Shown here one piece after another: positions 7,715 through 14,512 of a DNA stretch of 14,512 nucleotides. The notes under the pieces were generated by a model, which was not told the origin of the DNA, did no database searches, and saw only the letters and a list, made by a program, of their open reading frames with translations. Each line of letters starts with the position of its first letter. The stretch's first letter is position 1. The position numbers and the translations under genes are program-made. Source of the DNA: PFJX01 sp037442845 (lineage in GTDB: Bacteria; Pseudomonadota; Gammaproteobacteria; Burkholderiales; Thiobacillaceae); the NCBI GenBank assembly GCA_037442845.1, contig JBBIPL010000055.1:1-14512 (forward strand), in the 5' to 3' direction.

Positions 7715-7729
7715 GCCGCGTCTCGCGGC
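7715..7729. repeat. Perfect inverted repeat in the hpnC / tRNA-Leu divergent spacer
   Basis: GCCGCG-TCT-CGCGGC, a 6-base-pair stem with a 3-base loop, lies 41 bases upstream of the hpnC ATG in the 95-base spacer between hpnC and tRNA-Leu. It could be a hairpin in the hpnC leader or a small operator. Short GC-rich palindromes also arise by chance in such a genome, so function is only a guess. Confidence 0.4.
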
Positions 7730-7752
7730 TGGCGGTGAGGGGGCGCGTAGTT

Positions 7753-7758
7753 TACACT
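7753..7758 (+). promoter_or_regulatory. Candidate sigma-70 -10 box for tRNA-Leu
   Basis: TACACT matches the TATAAT consensus at 4 of 6 positions, including both conserved ends, and ends 11 bases before the mature tRNA 5' end at 7770. It sits in the most AT-rich patch of the spacer. At 17-base spacing the -35 position reads TGGCGG (7730-7735), a poor match, so the promoter is tentative. On the other strand TAAACT (complement of 7749-7754) overlaps it and could serve hpnC. Confidence 0.4.
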
Positions 7759-7769
7759 TGGCCGTTTTC

Positions 7770-7854
<85 letters not shown>

Positions 7855-7864
7855 GTTTCGCCCA

Positions 7865-7878
7865 GCCCGATGGCGGGC
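7865..7878 (+). terminator. Weak hairpin after tRNA-Leu, possible terminator or processing site
   Basis: GCCCG-ATGG-CGGGC makes a 5-base-pair stem with a 4-base loop, 10 bases after the tRNA CCA. A T-containing stretch (GTGAATTTTG) follows rather than a clean T-run. It may partly terminate tRNA transcription or mark the tRNA/tig junction. It is too short and its tail too poor for a confident call. Confidence 0.28.
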
Positions 7879-7920
7879 GCGTGAATTTTGAATGAACGAC
7901 GATGAACTAAGGAAAATCTG

Positions 7921-9207
7921 ATGACTGCAAGCGTGGAAACTCTGGAAGGACTCAACCGCCGTGTCACCCTCAACCTCAGCCAGGAGGAGGTGGAGGCGGA
8001 AGTGCGCAAGCGCCTGGGGAAAGTGGCCCGCACCGTGCGCATGGACGGTTTCCGTCCCGGCAAGGCGCCCATGAAGCTGGTGGCGGCGCGCTATGGCGGC
8101 GAAATTCGTGGCGAGGTGATGAGCGAGGCCCTCAGCCGCGAGTTTGCCGAGGCCGTGCAGGCCGGCAAGCTGGCGGTGGCCGGCAACCCGCGTTTCGCGC
8201 CCGGCGAAAACGGCGCTTTCGTCGCCACCTTCGAGGTGTTCCCGCAAATCCAGGTCGGTGACCTGTCGCAGATCAAGGTGAGCCGTCCCGTGGTCGAGGT
8301 GAGCGATGCCGACGTCGACCGCACCCTGGATGTGCTGCGCAAGCAGCGCGTGCAGTACCACGCGGTGGAGCGCGCGGCGCGCGAGGGCGACCGCGTGCAC
8401 GTGGACTACCAGGGCAGGATCGGCGGCGAGCCGTTCCCCGGCGGCGAGGCCAAGGACTTCCCGGTGATCCTCGGCGAAGGCCGCACCCTGAAGGATTTCG
8501 AGGGCAACCTGGCGGGCATGAAGGCGGGCGAGAGCAAGACCTTCGAGGTGAGCTTCCCCGCCGATTACTTCGCCAAGGAACTGGCGGGCAAGACCGCCAG
8601 TTTCGAAGCCACCCTGAAGTCGGTGCACGAGGCGGTGCTGCCGGAGGTGGACGAGGCCATGGCGCAAAGCCTGGGCATCCACGAGGGCGGCGTGGCCAAG
8701 CTGCGCGAGGAAATCCGCGGCAACCTGGCGCGCGAGGCGAAGCGCCGGGTGCTGGCCAAGGTCAAGGAGCAGGTCTTGAACGGCCTGCTGGAAACCACGA
8801 CGTTCGACGTGCCCGGCAGCCTGGTGGCCATGGAACAGCAAAGCCTCAGGGAAAAGGCCTTCAACGACCTGAAGGCGCGCGGCCTGAAGGAACAGGACAT
8901 CAAGCTGGGCGACGACATCTTCGCGCCGCAGGCCAAGCGCCGCGTCGCCCTGGGCCTGCTGATGGATGCCCTGATTCGCGAGCAGAAGATCACCGCCAGC
9001 GAGGATCAGGTGCGCGCCATGGTGGACGAGTTCGCGCAGAGCTACGAAGACCCTGCCGAGGTGGTGGACTGGTACTATCAGGACGCTTCCCGCCTCAAGG
9101 AGGCGCGCGCCCTGGTGCTGGAAGAGAACGTGGTGCAATGGGTGCTGGAGCGGGCCCAGGTCACCGATGAGACGACCTCGCTGGAAAAACTGATGGGAAC
9201 CGCCTGA
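7921..9207 (+). CDS. tig: Trigger factor, ribosome-associated chaperone and prolyl isomerase
   Basis: Trigger factor docks at the ribosome exit tunnel on L23 and shields nascent chains. The protein has 428 residues, close to the family norm. The ribosome-binding signature GFRPGK is at 43-48. An FKBP-type prolyl isomerase domain spans about 155-240 (VDYQGRIGGEPFPGG, then ILGEGRTLKDFEGNLAGMKAGE). A C-terminal substrate-cradle domain follows and ends EKLMGTA. The ATG at 7921 has an AAGG ribosome binding site at 7909-7912. The stop overlaps the clpP start by one base (TGATG). The order tig-clpP-clpX-lon-hupB is the classic proteobacterial quality-control cluster. No separate tig promoter is obvious, so it may be read from the tRNA-Leu promoter. 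Confidence 0.97.
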   Translation: MTASVETLEGLNRRVTLNLSQEEVEAEVRKRLGKVARTVRMDGFRPGKAPMKLVAARYGGEIRGEVMSEALSREFAEAVQAGKLAVAGNPRFAPGENGAFVATFEVFPQIQVGDLSQIKVSRPVVEVSDADVDRTLDVLRKQRVQYHAVERAAREGDRVHVDYQGRIGGEPFPGGEAKDFPVILGEGRTLKDFEGNLAGMKAGESKTFEVSFPADYFAKELAGKTASFEATLKSVHEAVLPEVDEAMAQSLGIHEGGVAKLREEIRGNLAREAKRRVLAKVKEQVLNGLLETTTFDVPGSLVAMEQQSLREKAFNDLKARGLKEQDIKLGDDIFAPQAKRRVALGLLMDALIREQKITASEDQVRAMVDEFAQSYEDPAEVVDWYYQDASRLKEARALVLEENVVQWVLERAQVTDETTSLEKLMGTA

Positions 9208-9830
9208 TGAGCCACTGGACGCAGGAACCTTCCGGCCTGGGGTACATCCCCATGGTCATCGAGCAGAGCGGCCGCGGCGAGCGCGCCTATGACATCTACT
9301 CCCGCCTGCTGAAGGAGCGGGTGGTGTTCCTGGTGGGGCCGGTCAACGACATGAGCGCCAACCTGGTGGTGGCCCAGTTGCTGTTCCTCGAGTCGGAAAA
9401 CCCCGACAAGGACATCTACCTGTACATCAACTCCCCCGGCGGCTCCATCACCGCCGGCATGGGCATCTACGACACCATGCGCTTCATCAAGCCGGACGTC
9501 TCCACCCTGTGCGTCGGCCAGGCCGCCAGCATGGGCGCCTTCCTGCTTTCCGCCGGCGCCAGGGGCAAGCGCTTCGTGCTGCCCAACTCCCGCGTGATGA
9601 TCCACCAGCCCCTGGGCGGCTTCCAGGGCCAGGCGTCGGACATCGAGATTCACGCCAAGGAAATCCTCTACCTCAAGCAAAAGCTGAATCAGCTCCTCGC
9701 CGACCACACCGGCCAGTCCATCGAGACCATCGAGCGCGACACGGAGCGCGACAACTTCATGAGCGCGGAGCAGTCCGTCGCGTATGGCCTGGCCGATAAA
9801 GTGCTGGCCAACCGCAACGACGCCGCGTAA
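9207..9830 (+). CDS. clpP: ATP-dependent Clp protease, proteolytic subunit ClpP
   Basis: ClpP forms the 14-subunit serine-protease chamber that degrades proteins fed in by ClpX or ClpA. The 207-residue protein has the full triad: Ser108 in GQAASMGA, His133 in MIHQPLGG and Asp182 in DTERDNF. The intervals of 25 and 49 residues equal those of E. coli ClpP. The oxyanion-region NSPGGSITAG is at 75-84. The N-terminus before Tyr13 (MSHWTQEPSGLG) is probably removed by autoprocessing, as in other ClpP precursors. The start overlaps the tig stop by one base, with GGGA at 9195-9198 as ribosome binding site. clpX follows after 38 bases, so ClpX and ClpP should be made together. Confidence 0.97.
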   Translation: MSHWTQEPSGLGYIPMVIEQSGRGERAYDIYSRLLKERVVFLVGPVNDMSANLVVAQLLFLESENPDKDIYLYINSPGGSITAGMGIYDTMRFIKPDVSTLCVGQAASMGAFLLSAGARGKRFVLPNSRVMIHQPLGGFQGQASDIEIHAKEILYLKQKLNQLLADHTGQSIETIERDTERDNFMSAEQSVAYGLADKVLANRNDAA

Positions 9831-9868
9831 ACTTGAGTTAAATAATCAGGTATTAACAGGACTGAACC

Positions 9869-11125
9869 ATGGCGGACCGCGACGAAAAACTTCTTTACTG
9901 CTCCTTCTGCGGCAAGAGCCAGCACGAGGTGCGCAAGCTCATCGCCGGTCCGTCGGTGTTCATTTGCGACGAATGCGTGGACCTGTGCATCGACATCATC
10001 CGCGAGGACGTCGGCAAGGATCCGGAAAAGGAGAGCGGCGATAAACTGCCGACGCCGCAGGAAATCAGTGCGGTGCTGGACCAGTACGTCATCGGCCAGT
10101 CCCTCGCCAAGAAGGCACTGGCGGTGGCCGTCTACAACCATTACAAGCGCTTGCGTAATCCGGGCGGCAACAAGGAGGACGAGGTCGAGCTGGCGAAGAG
10201 CAACATCCTGCTCATCGGCCCCACCGGTTCCGGCAAGACCCTGCTGGCGCAGACCCTGGCCCGCCTGCTCAACGTGCCCTTCGTCATCTCCGACGCCACC
10301 ACCCTGACCGAGGCCGGTTACGTCGGCGAGGATGTCGAGAACATCATCCAGAAGCTCCTGCAGAAGTGCGATTACGACGTCGAGAAGGCGAAGAACGGCA
10401 TCGTCTACATCGACGAGATCGACAAGATTTCGCGTCGCTCGGAGAACCCCTCCATCACCCGTGACGTCTCCGGCGAGGGCGTGCAGCAGGCACTGCTGAA
10501 GCTGATCGAGGGTACCGTCGCCTCGATTCCGCCGCAGGGCGGGCGCAAGCACCCGAACCAGGAATACATCCAGGTCGACACCACCAACATCCTGTTCATC
10601 GTCGGCGGCGCCTTCAGCGGCCTCGACAAGGTGATCCGCAACCGCACCGAGAAATCCGGCATCGGTTTCGGCGCCGAGGTGAAGTCCAAGGACAACAGCA
10701 AGGACGTCGGCGAGGTGTTCAAGATGGTGGAGCCGGAAGACCTCATCAAGTACGGCCTCATCCCCGAGTTCGTCGGCCGTCTGCCGGTCATCGCCACCCT
10801 CGAGGAACTCGACGAGAAGGCCCTGGTACAGATACTCACCGAGCCCAGGAACGCCCTGGTCAAGCAGTTTCAGAAGCTGTTCAAGATGGAAGGCGCCGAC
10901 CTCGAATTCCGCGACGAGGCCCTCACCGCCATCGCCAAGCGTGCGCTGAAGCGCAAGACCGGCGCGCGCGGCCTGCGCTCCATCATCGAGCAGTCCCTGC
11001 TCGACATCATGTATGAACTGCCGAGCATGCAGGATGTGAGCAAGGTGGTGGTCGACGAGAAATCCATCAGCGGCGAGTCGAAGCCCTTGTTGCTGTATGC
11101 CGAGCAGGCCAAGGCCGCCGGCTGA
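9869..11125 (+). CDS. clpX: ATP-dependent Clp protease ATP-binding subunit ClpX
   Basis: ClpX is the hexameric AAA+ unfoldase that recognises tagged substrates such as ssrA-tagged chains and threads them into ClpP. The 418 residues include an N-terminal zinc-binding domain with Cys11, 14, 33 and 36, Walker A GPTGSGKT at 117-124, pore-1 loop GYVG at 150-153, Walker B VYIDEID at 179-185 and the RKH loop at 226-228. The C-terminal sensor-2 region (GARGLRSIIE) is intact. A CAGGA ribosome binding site at 9857-9861 precedes the ATG. The 38-base spacer after clpP is unusually AT-rich for this region (TTAAATAATCAGGTATTAA), but I could not fit a good -35/-10 pair to it. Transcription from tig-clpP is the simplest reading. 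Confidence 0.97.
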   Translation: MADRDEKLLYCSFCGKSQHEVRKLIAGPSVFICDECVDLCIDIIREDVGKDPEKESGDKLPTPQEISAVLDQYVIGQSLAKKALAVAVYNHYKRLRNPGGNKEDEVELAKSNILLIGPTGSGKTLLAQTLARLLNVPFVISDATTLTEAGYVGEDVENIIQKLLQKCDYDVEKAKNGIVYIDEIDKISRRSENPSITRDVSGEGVQQALLKLIEGTVASIPPQGGRKHPNQEYIQVDTTNILFIVGGAFSGLDKVIRNRTEKSGIGFGAEVKSKDNSKDVGEVFKMVEPEDLIKYGLIPEFVGRLPVIATLEELDEKALVQILTEPRNALVKQFQKLFKMEGADLEFRDEALTAIAKRALKRKTGARGLRSIIEQSLLDIMYELPSMQDVSKVVVDEKSISGESKPLLLYAEQAKAAG

Positions 11126-11138
11126 AAAACCGTTTGTA

Positions 11139-11165
11139 CCGCCGGCTTGAAATTCGACCCGGCGG
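11139..11165. repeat. Inverted repeat in the clpX-lon spacer, overlapping the lon -35
   Basis: CCGCCGG (11139-11145) and CCGGCGG (11159-11165) are perfect 7-base arms around a 13-base loop. The loop holds the CTTGAAA -35 element proposed for lon. No T-run follows, so it does not look like an intrinsic terminator for clpX. It may be an operator-like dyad, an RNA hairpin at the clpX 3' end, or chance in GC-rich DNA. Confidence 0.55.
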
Positions 11166-11173
11166 CGTCATGT
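11146..11173 (+). promoter_or_regulatory. Heat-shock (sigma-32 / RpoH) promoter of lon
   Basis: CTTGAAA (11146-11152) matches the sigma-32 -35 consensus perfectly. After 13 bases, CGTCATGT (11166-11173) matches the -10 consensus CCCCATNT at 5 of 7 defined positions, including the CAT core. Transcription would begin near 11180, leaving a leader of about 34 bases before the lon ATG. lon is sigma-32-controlled in E. coli, so the placement makes biological sense. The assignment rests on motif match and location. Confidence 0.72.
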
Positions 11174-11188
11174 AGCTCGAACCGAGGA

Positions 11189-11207
11189 GGCGGAGCATCC
11201 GCCGGAG
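11189..11207 (+). promoter_or_regulatory. lon leader hairpin abutting the ribosome binding site
   Basis: GGCGGA-GCA-TCCGCC (11189-11203) forms a 6-base-pair stem with a triloop. The lon Shine-Dalgarno GGAG (11204-11207) begins at the very next base, 6 bases before the ATG. In a heat-shock leader this could affect ribosome access, but the stem does not itself hide the GGAG. The structure is clear; its function is inferred. Confidence 0.45.
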
Positions 11208-11213
11208 AACGTC

Positions 11214-13628
<2,415 letters not shown>

Positions 13629-13652
13629 CGCGGCTTTCCGGCCAGAAGGCGC

Positions 13653-13681
13653 TTGACACTGGGGGTGCCGGGTTCTATAAA
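13653..13681 (+). promoter_or_regulatory. Near-consensus sigma-70 promoter of hupB
   Basis: TTGACA (13653-13658) is a perfect -35 box, 17 bases before TATAAA (13676-13681), a 5-of-6 -10 box. This is the strongest promoter pattern in the window and fits the very high expression of HU. The start site should lie near 13688, giving a leader of about 45 bases. GGGTT/AACCC arms (13670-13674 and 13681-13685) flank the -10 as a small dyad. Confidence 0.88.
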
Positions 13682-13685
13682 ACCC

Positions 13686-13706
13686 CGCGCAGGTTTGGCC
13701 TGCGTG
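13686..13706 (+). promoter_or_regulatory. Stem-loop at the 5' end of the hupB transcript
   Basis: CGCAGG (13688-13693) and CCTGCG (13699-13704) pair perfectly around a TTTGG loop and can extend by a G-U and a C-G pair. The stem begins at or near the expected transcription start and ends about 17 bases before the AAGGGGG ribosome binding site. A 5'-terminal hairpin often stabilises abundant mRNAs; that role here is inferred. Confidence 0.45.
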
Positions 13707-13732
13707 CCTTCATCCACTGAAAGGGGGACTCC

Positions 13733-14005
13733 GTGAACAAATCCGAATTGATCGATGCCATTGCCGCCTCCGCCGATATTTCCAAGGCGGCCGCGGGACG
13801 TGCCCTCGATGGCGCCATGGATGCCGTAAAAAAGGCCTTGAAGAAAGGCGAGATGGTTACTCTGGTGGGTTTTGGTTCCTTCTACGTAGGTAAGCGCGCC
13901 GCCCGCACCGGCCGCAACCCCCGCACAGGAGCCGCCATCAAGATCAAGGCCGCGAAAGTTCCGAAATTCCGTGCGGGCAAAGCGCTGAAAGACGCTGTAA
14001 ACTAG
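13733..14005 (+). CDS. hupB: DNA-binding protein HU (HU-beta type)
   Basis: HU is a small dimeric nucleoid protein that bends DNA and compacts the chromosome. The 90 residues match the family length exactly. MNKSELIDAIAASADISK is the typical helical N-terminus, and VGFGSFYVGKRAARTGRNPRTG carries the signature and the DNA-intercalating beta arm with its conserved Pro (RNPRTG). The C-terminus PKFRAGKALKDAVN is standard. The start is GTG at 13733, with a strong AAGGGGG ribosome binding site at 13721-13726. The gene has its own strong promoter but also sits directly after lon, the common proteobacterial arrangement. tRNA-Val begins only 13 bases after the stop. HU-beta rather than HU-alpha is inferred mainly from the lon neighbourhood. 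Confidence 0.96.
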   Translation: MNKSELIDAIAASADISKAAAGRALDGAMDAVKKALKKGEMVTLVGFGSFYVGKRAARTGRNPRTGAAIKIKAAKVPKFRAGKALKDAVN

Positions 14006-14018
14006 CGGTCTTTCTGAC

Positions 14019-14094
14019 GGGTGCTTAGCTCAGTTGGTAGAGCGTCGCCCTTACAAGGCGAATGTCGGCGGTTCGACCCCGTCAGCACCCACCA
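14019..14094 (+). tRNA. tRNA-Val (anticodon UAC)
   Basis: The acceptor stem GGGTGCT (14019-14025) pairs fully with AGCACCC (14084-14090), followed by A14091 and an encoded CCA (14092-14094). The anticodon stem TCGCC/GGCGA (14045-14049/14057-14061) encloses CTTACAA, with anticodon TAC at 14052-14054, decoding GUA and other valine codons. The D arm (TTAGCTCAGTTGGTAGAG) and T arm (GGCGG-TTCGACC-CCGTC) are normal. No promoter is visible in the 13-base gap after hupB, so it is probably processed from the hupB transcript. Confidence 0.97.
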
Positions 14095-14105
14095 GCACGA
14101 CTTCT

Positions 14106-14167
14106 GAAGCGCCGTTCCGGCGGAACGCGCCGATGGCTAAAACCATCGGTCCTTTCTTCGGCGTTTT
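14106..14167 (+). terminator. Hairpin cluster after tRNA-Val: terminator and/or structured leader
   Basis: Two clean hairpins lie here: CGTTCC-GGC-GGAACG (14113-14127) and CCGATGG-CTAAAA-CCATCGG (14130-14149). The second is followed by TCCTTTCTT, an imperfect T-rich tail compatible with a weak intrinsic terminator. An alternative outer stem can pair 14106-14114 with 14159-14167 (9 pairs including two G-U). GCGCCG occurs twice (14109-14114, 14127-14132), so the CGGCG at 14159-14163 has two possible partners. The structure ends at the base before the AAGGAG ribosome binding site of the next small ORF. It may end the hupB/tRNA transcript, or control the downstream genes. Confidence 0.45.
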
Positions 14168-14179
14168 AAGGAGTCCTTC

Positions 14180-14251
14180 ATGGAACAAACCTTAGTTCAA
14201 GGCCGCCAAGCTGACTTCGTGCTCGTCGTGGCCTGCACTGCGCGGAACTAA
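14180..14251 (+). CDS. 23-residue small ORF, possible leader peptide
   Basis: ATG at 14180 opens 23 codons (begins MEQTLVQGRQ, ends VACTARN) and stops with TAA at 14249-14251. Two things make it look translated. It has a perfect AAGGAG ribosome binding site (14168-14173) with a 6-base gap, among the strongest in the window. Its stop also overlaps the next start in TAATG, an arrangement typical of translational coupling. The peptide has a short hydrophobic run (FVLVVAC) but no repeats of one amino acid such as biosynthetic attenuators show, and I do not recognise it. It may be a leader peptide for the DUF1902 gene, or the remnant of a longer gene disrupted near tRNA-Val. Translation is plausible but unproven. 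Confidence 0.4.
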   Translation: MEQTLVQGRQADFVLVVACTARN

Positions 14252-14502
14252 TGCTCATGGAGATGAATGTGAAACCGCTATTCATCCGCGCGGATTGGGA
14301 CGATGAAGCCCTGGTCTGGTTCGTCGCCGACAGCGAAGTCCCCGGCCTGGCCACCGAAGCCGATACCCTGGAGGCTCTGGTGGAAAAGCTGAAAGTCATG
14401 GTGCCCGAGCTGCTCGCCGCCAATCAGTCCGACGTCCCCTGCGAGGTGCCCTTCGAGCTGATGACCCGTCGTTTCGAGATGGCGCGGGTCAACTGCCACT
14501 GA
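14251..14502 (+). CDS. DUF1902 domain protein, HicB-like antitoxin
   Basis: The 83-residue protein reads as a DUF1902/HicB-like single domain: VKPLFIRADWDDEALVWFVADSE, then VPGLATEADTLEALVEKLKVMVPELL. The partial-RNase-H-like strand pattern, with the W..DSEVPGL turn and a following helix, is what HicB-type antitoxins use to cap HicA toxins. No separate DNA-binding domain is visible. The tail (CEVPFELMTRRFEMARVNCH) is typical of DUF1902 members that precede a small partner gene. Start choice is uncertain: ATG at 14251 overlaps the small-ORF stop in TAATG and has only GGAA upstream; ATG at 14257 or 14263 would be shorter. Its base composition looks less GC-rich than that of the surrounding genes, which may indicate acquisition. 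The stop overlaps the next ATG (TGATG). The family call is from recognition; the antitoxin role is inferred from the family and layout. Confidence 0.75.
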   Translation: MLMEMNVKPLFIRADWDDEALVWFVADSEVPGLATEADTLEALVEKLKVMVPELLAANQSDVPCEVPFELMTRRFEMARVNCH

Positions 14503-14512
14503 TGGCGGACTA
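14502..14512 (+). CDS. Start of a downstream gene cut by the window end, probably a HicA-family toxin
   Basis: ATG at 14502-14504 overlaps the DUF1902 stop in TGATG and begins M-A-D, with an incomplete Tyr or stop codon (TA) at the edge. Small HicA-type toxins (about 60-70 residues, double-stranded-RNA-binding fold) commonly follow DUF1902 genes in this overlapping way, and some begin with MADYY. Only three codons are visible, so identity rests on context alone. Confidence 0.35.

Noticed and set aside
9831..9868. A separate clpX promoter in the AT-rich clpP-clpX gap
   Set aside because: TTGAGT and TATTAA are present but only 12 bases apart, and no sigma-32 -10 follows CTTGAGT; not supportable.
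11139..11165. Intrinsic terminator of clpX
   Set aside because: A stem is present but no T-run follows, and the heat-shock -35 lies in its loop.

Overview
The window looks like a chromosomal segment of a GC-rich betaproteobacterium (Rhodocyclales/Nitrosomonadales-like, inferred from gene content and order, not from a database search). It holds mostly conserved housekeeping genes, packed densely, with no intergenic gap over 300 bases. The most accessory-looking part is the last 400 bases.

Layout. (1) Bases 1-3838, plus strand: the 3' part of a zipA-type cell-division gene, then ligA (NAD-dependent DNA ligase) and galU (UDP-glucose pyrophosphorylase), with stop/start spacings of 10 and -4 bases. 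(2) Bases 3835-7674, minus strand: hpnC, hpnD and hpnE, the three-enzyme bacterial route from farnesyl diphosphate to squalene (usually feeding hopanoids), followed by a YciK-family short-chain dehydrogenase (SDR). That SDR has substitutions at two of its expected catalytic residues. A (GGGAAAA)5 heptamer repeat fills the gap before it. It converges on galU, and the two stop codons share one CTAG. (3) Bases 7770-14094, plus strand: tRNA-Leu(UAG), tig, clpP, clpX, lon, hupB, tRNA-Val(UAC). This is the conserved protein-quality-control cluster: a ribosome-bound chaperone, the ClpXP and Lon proteases, and the HU nucleoid protein. A sigma-32-type heat-shock promoter lies before lon and a near-consensus sigma-70 promoter before hupB. 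(4) Bases 14095-14512: a structured leader, a 23-codon ORF with a strong ribosome binding site, a DUF1902 (HicB-like antitoxin) gene, and the first codons of a further gene that is probably a HicA-type toxin cut by the window end.

How it works together. ClpX unfolds substrates for ClpP, while Lon and trigger factor act on misfolded and nascent chains. Their promoters suggest constitutive expression, with lon separately heat-inducible. HpnD, HpnC and HpnE act in sequence, and the tight hpnCDE spacing suggests one transcript, possibly including the SDR. The candidates for something less described are the SDR with an altered active site behind the heptamer repeat, and the leader/small-ORF/antitoxin module behind tRNA-Val. 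Both are hypotheses from reading the sequence only.
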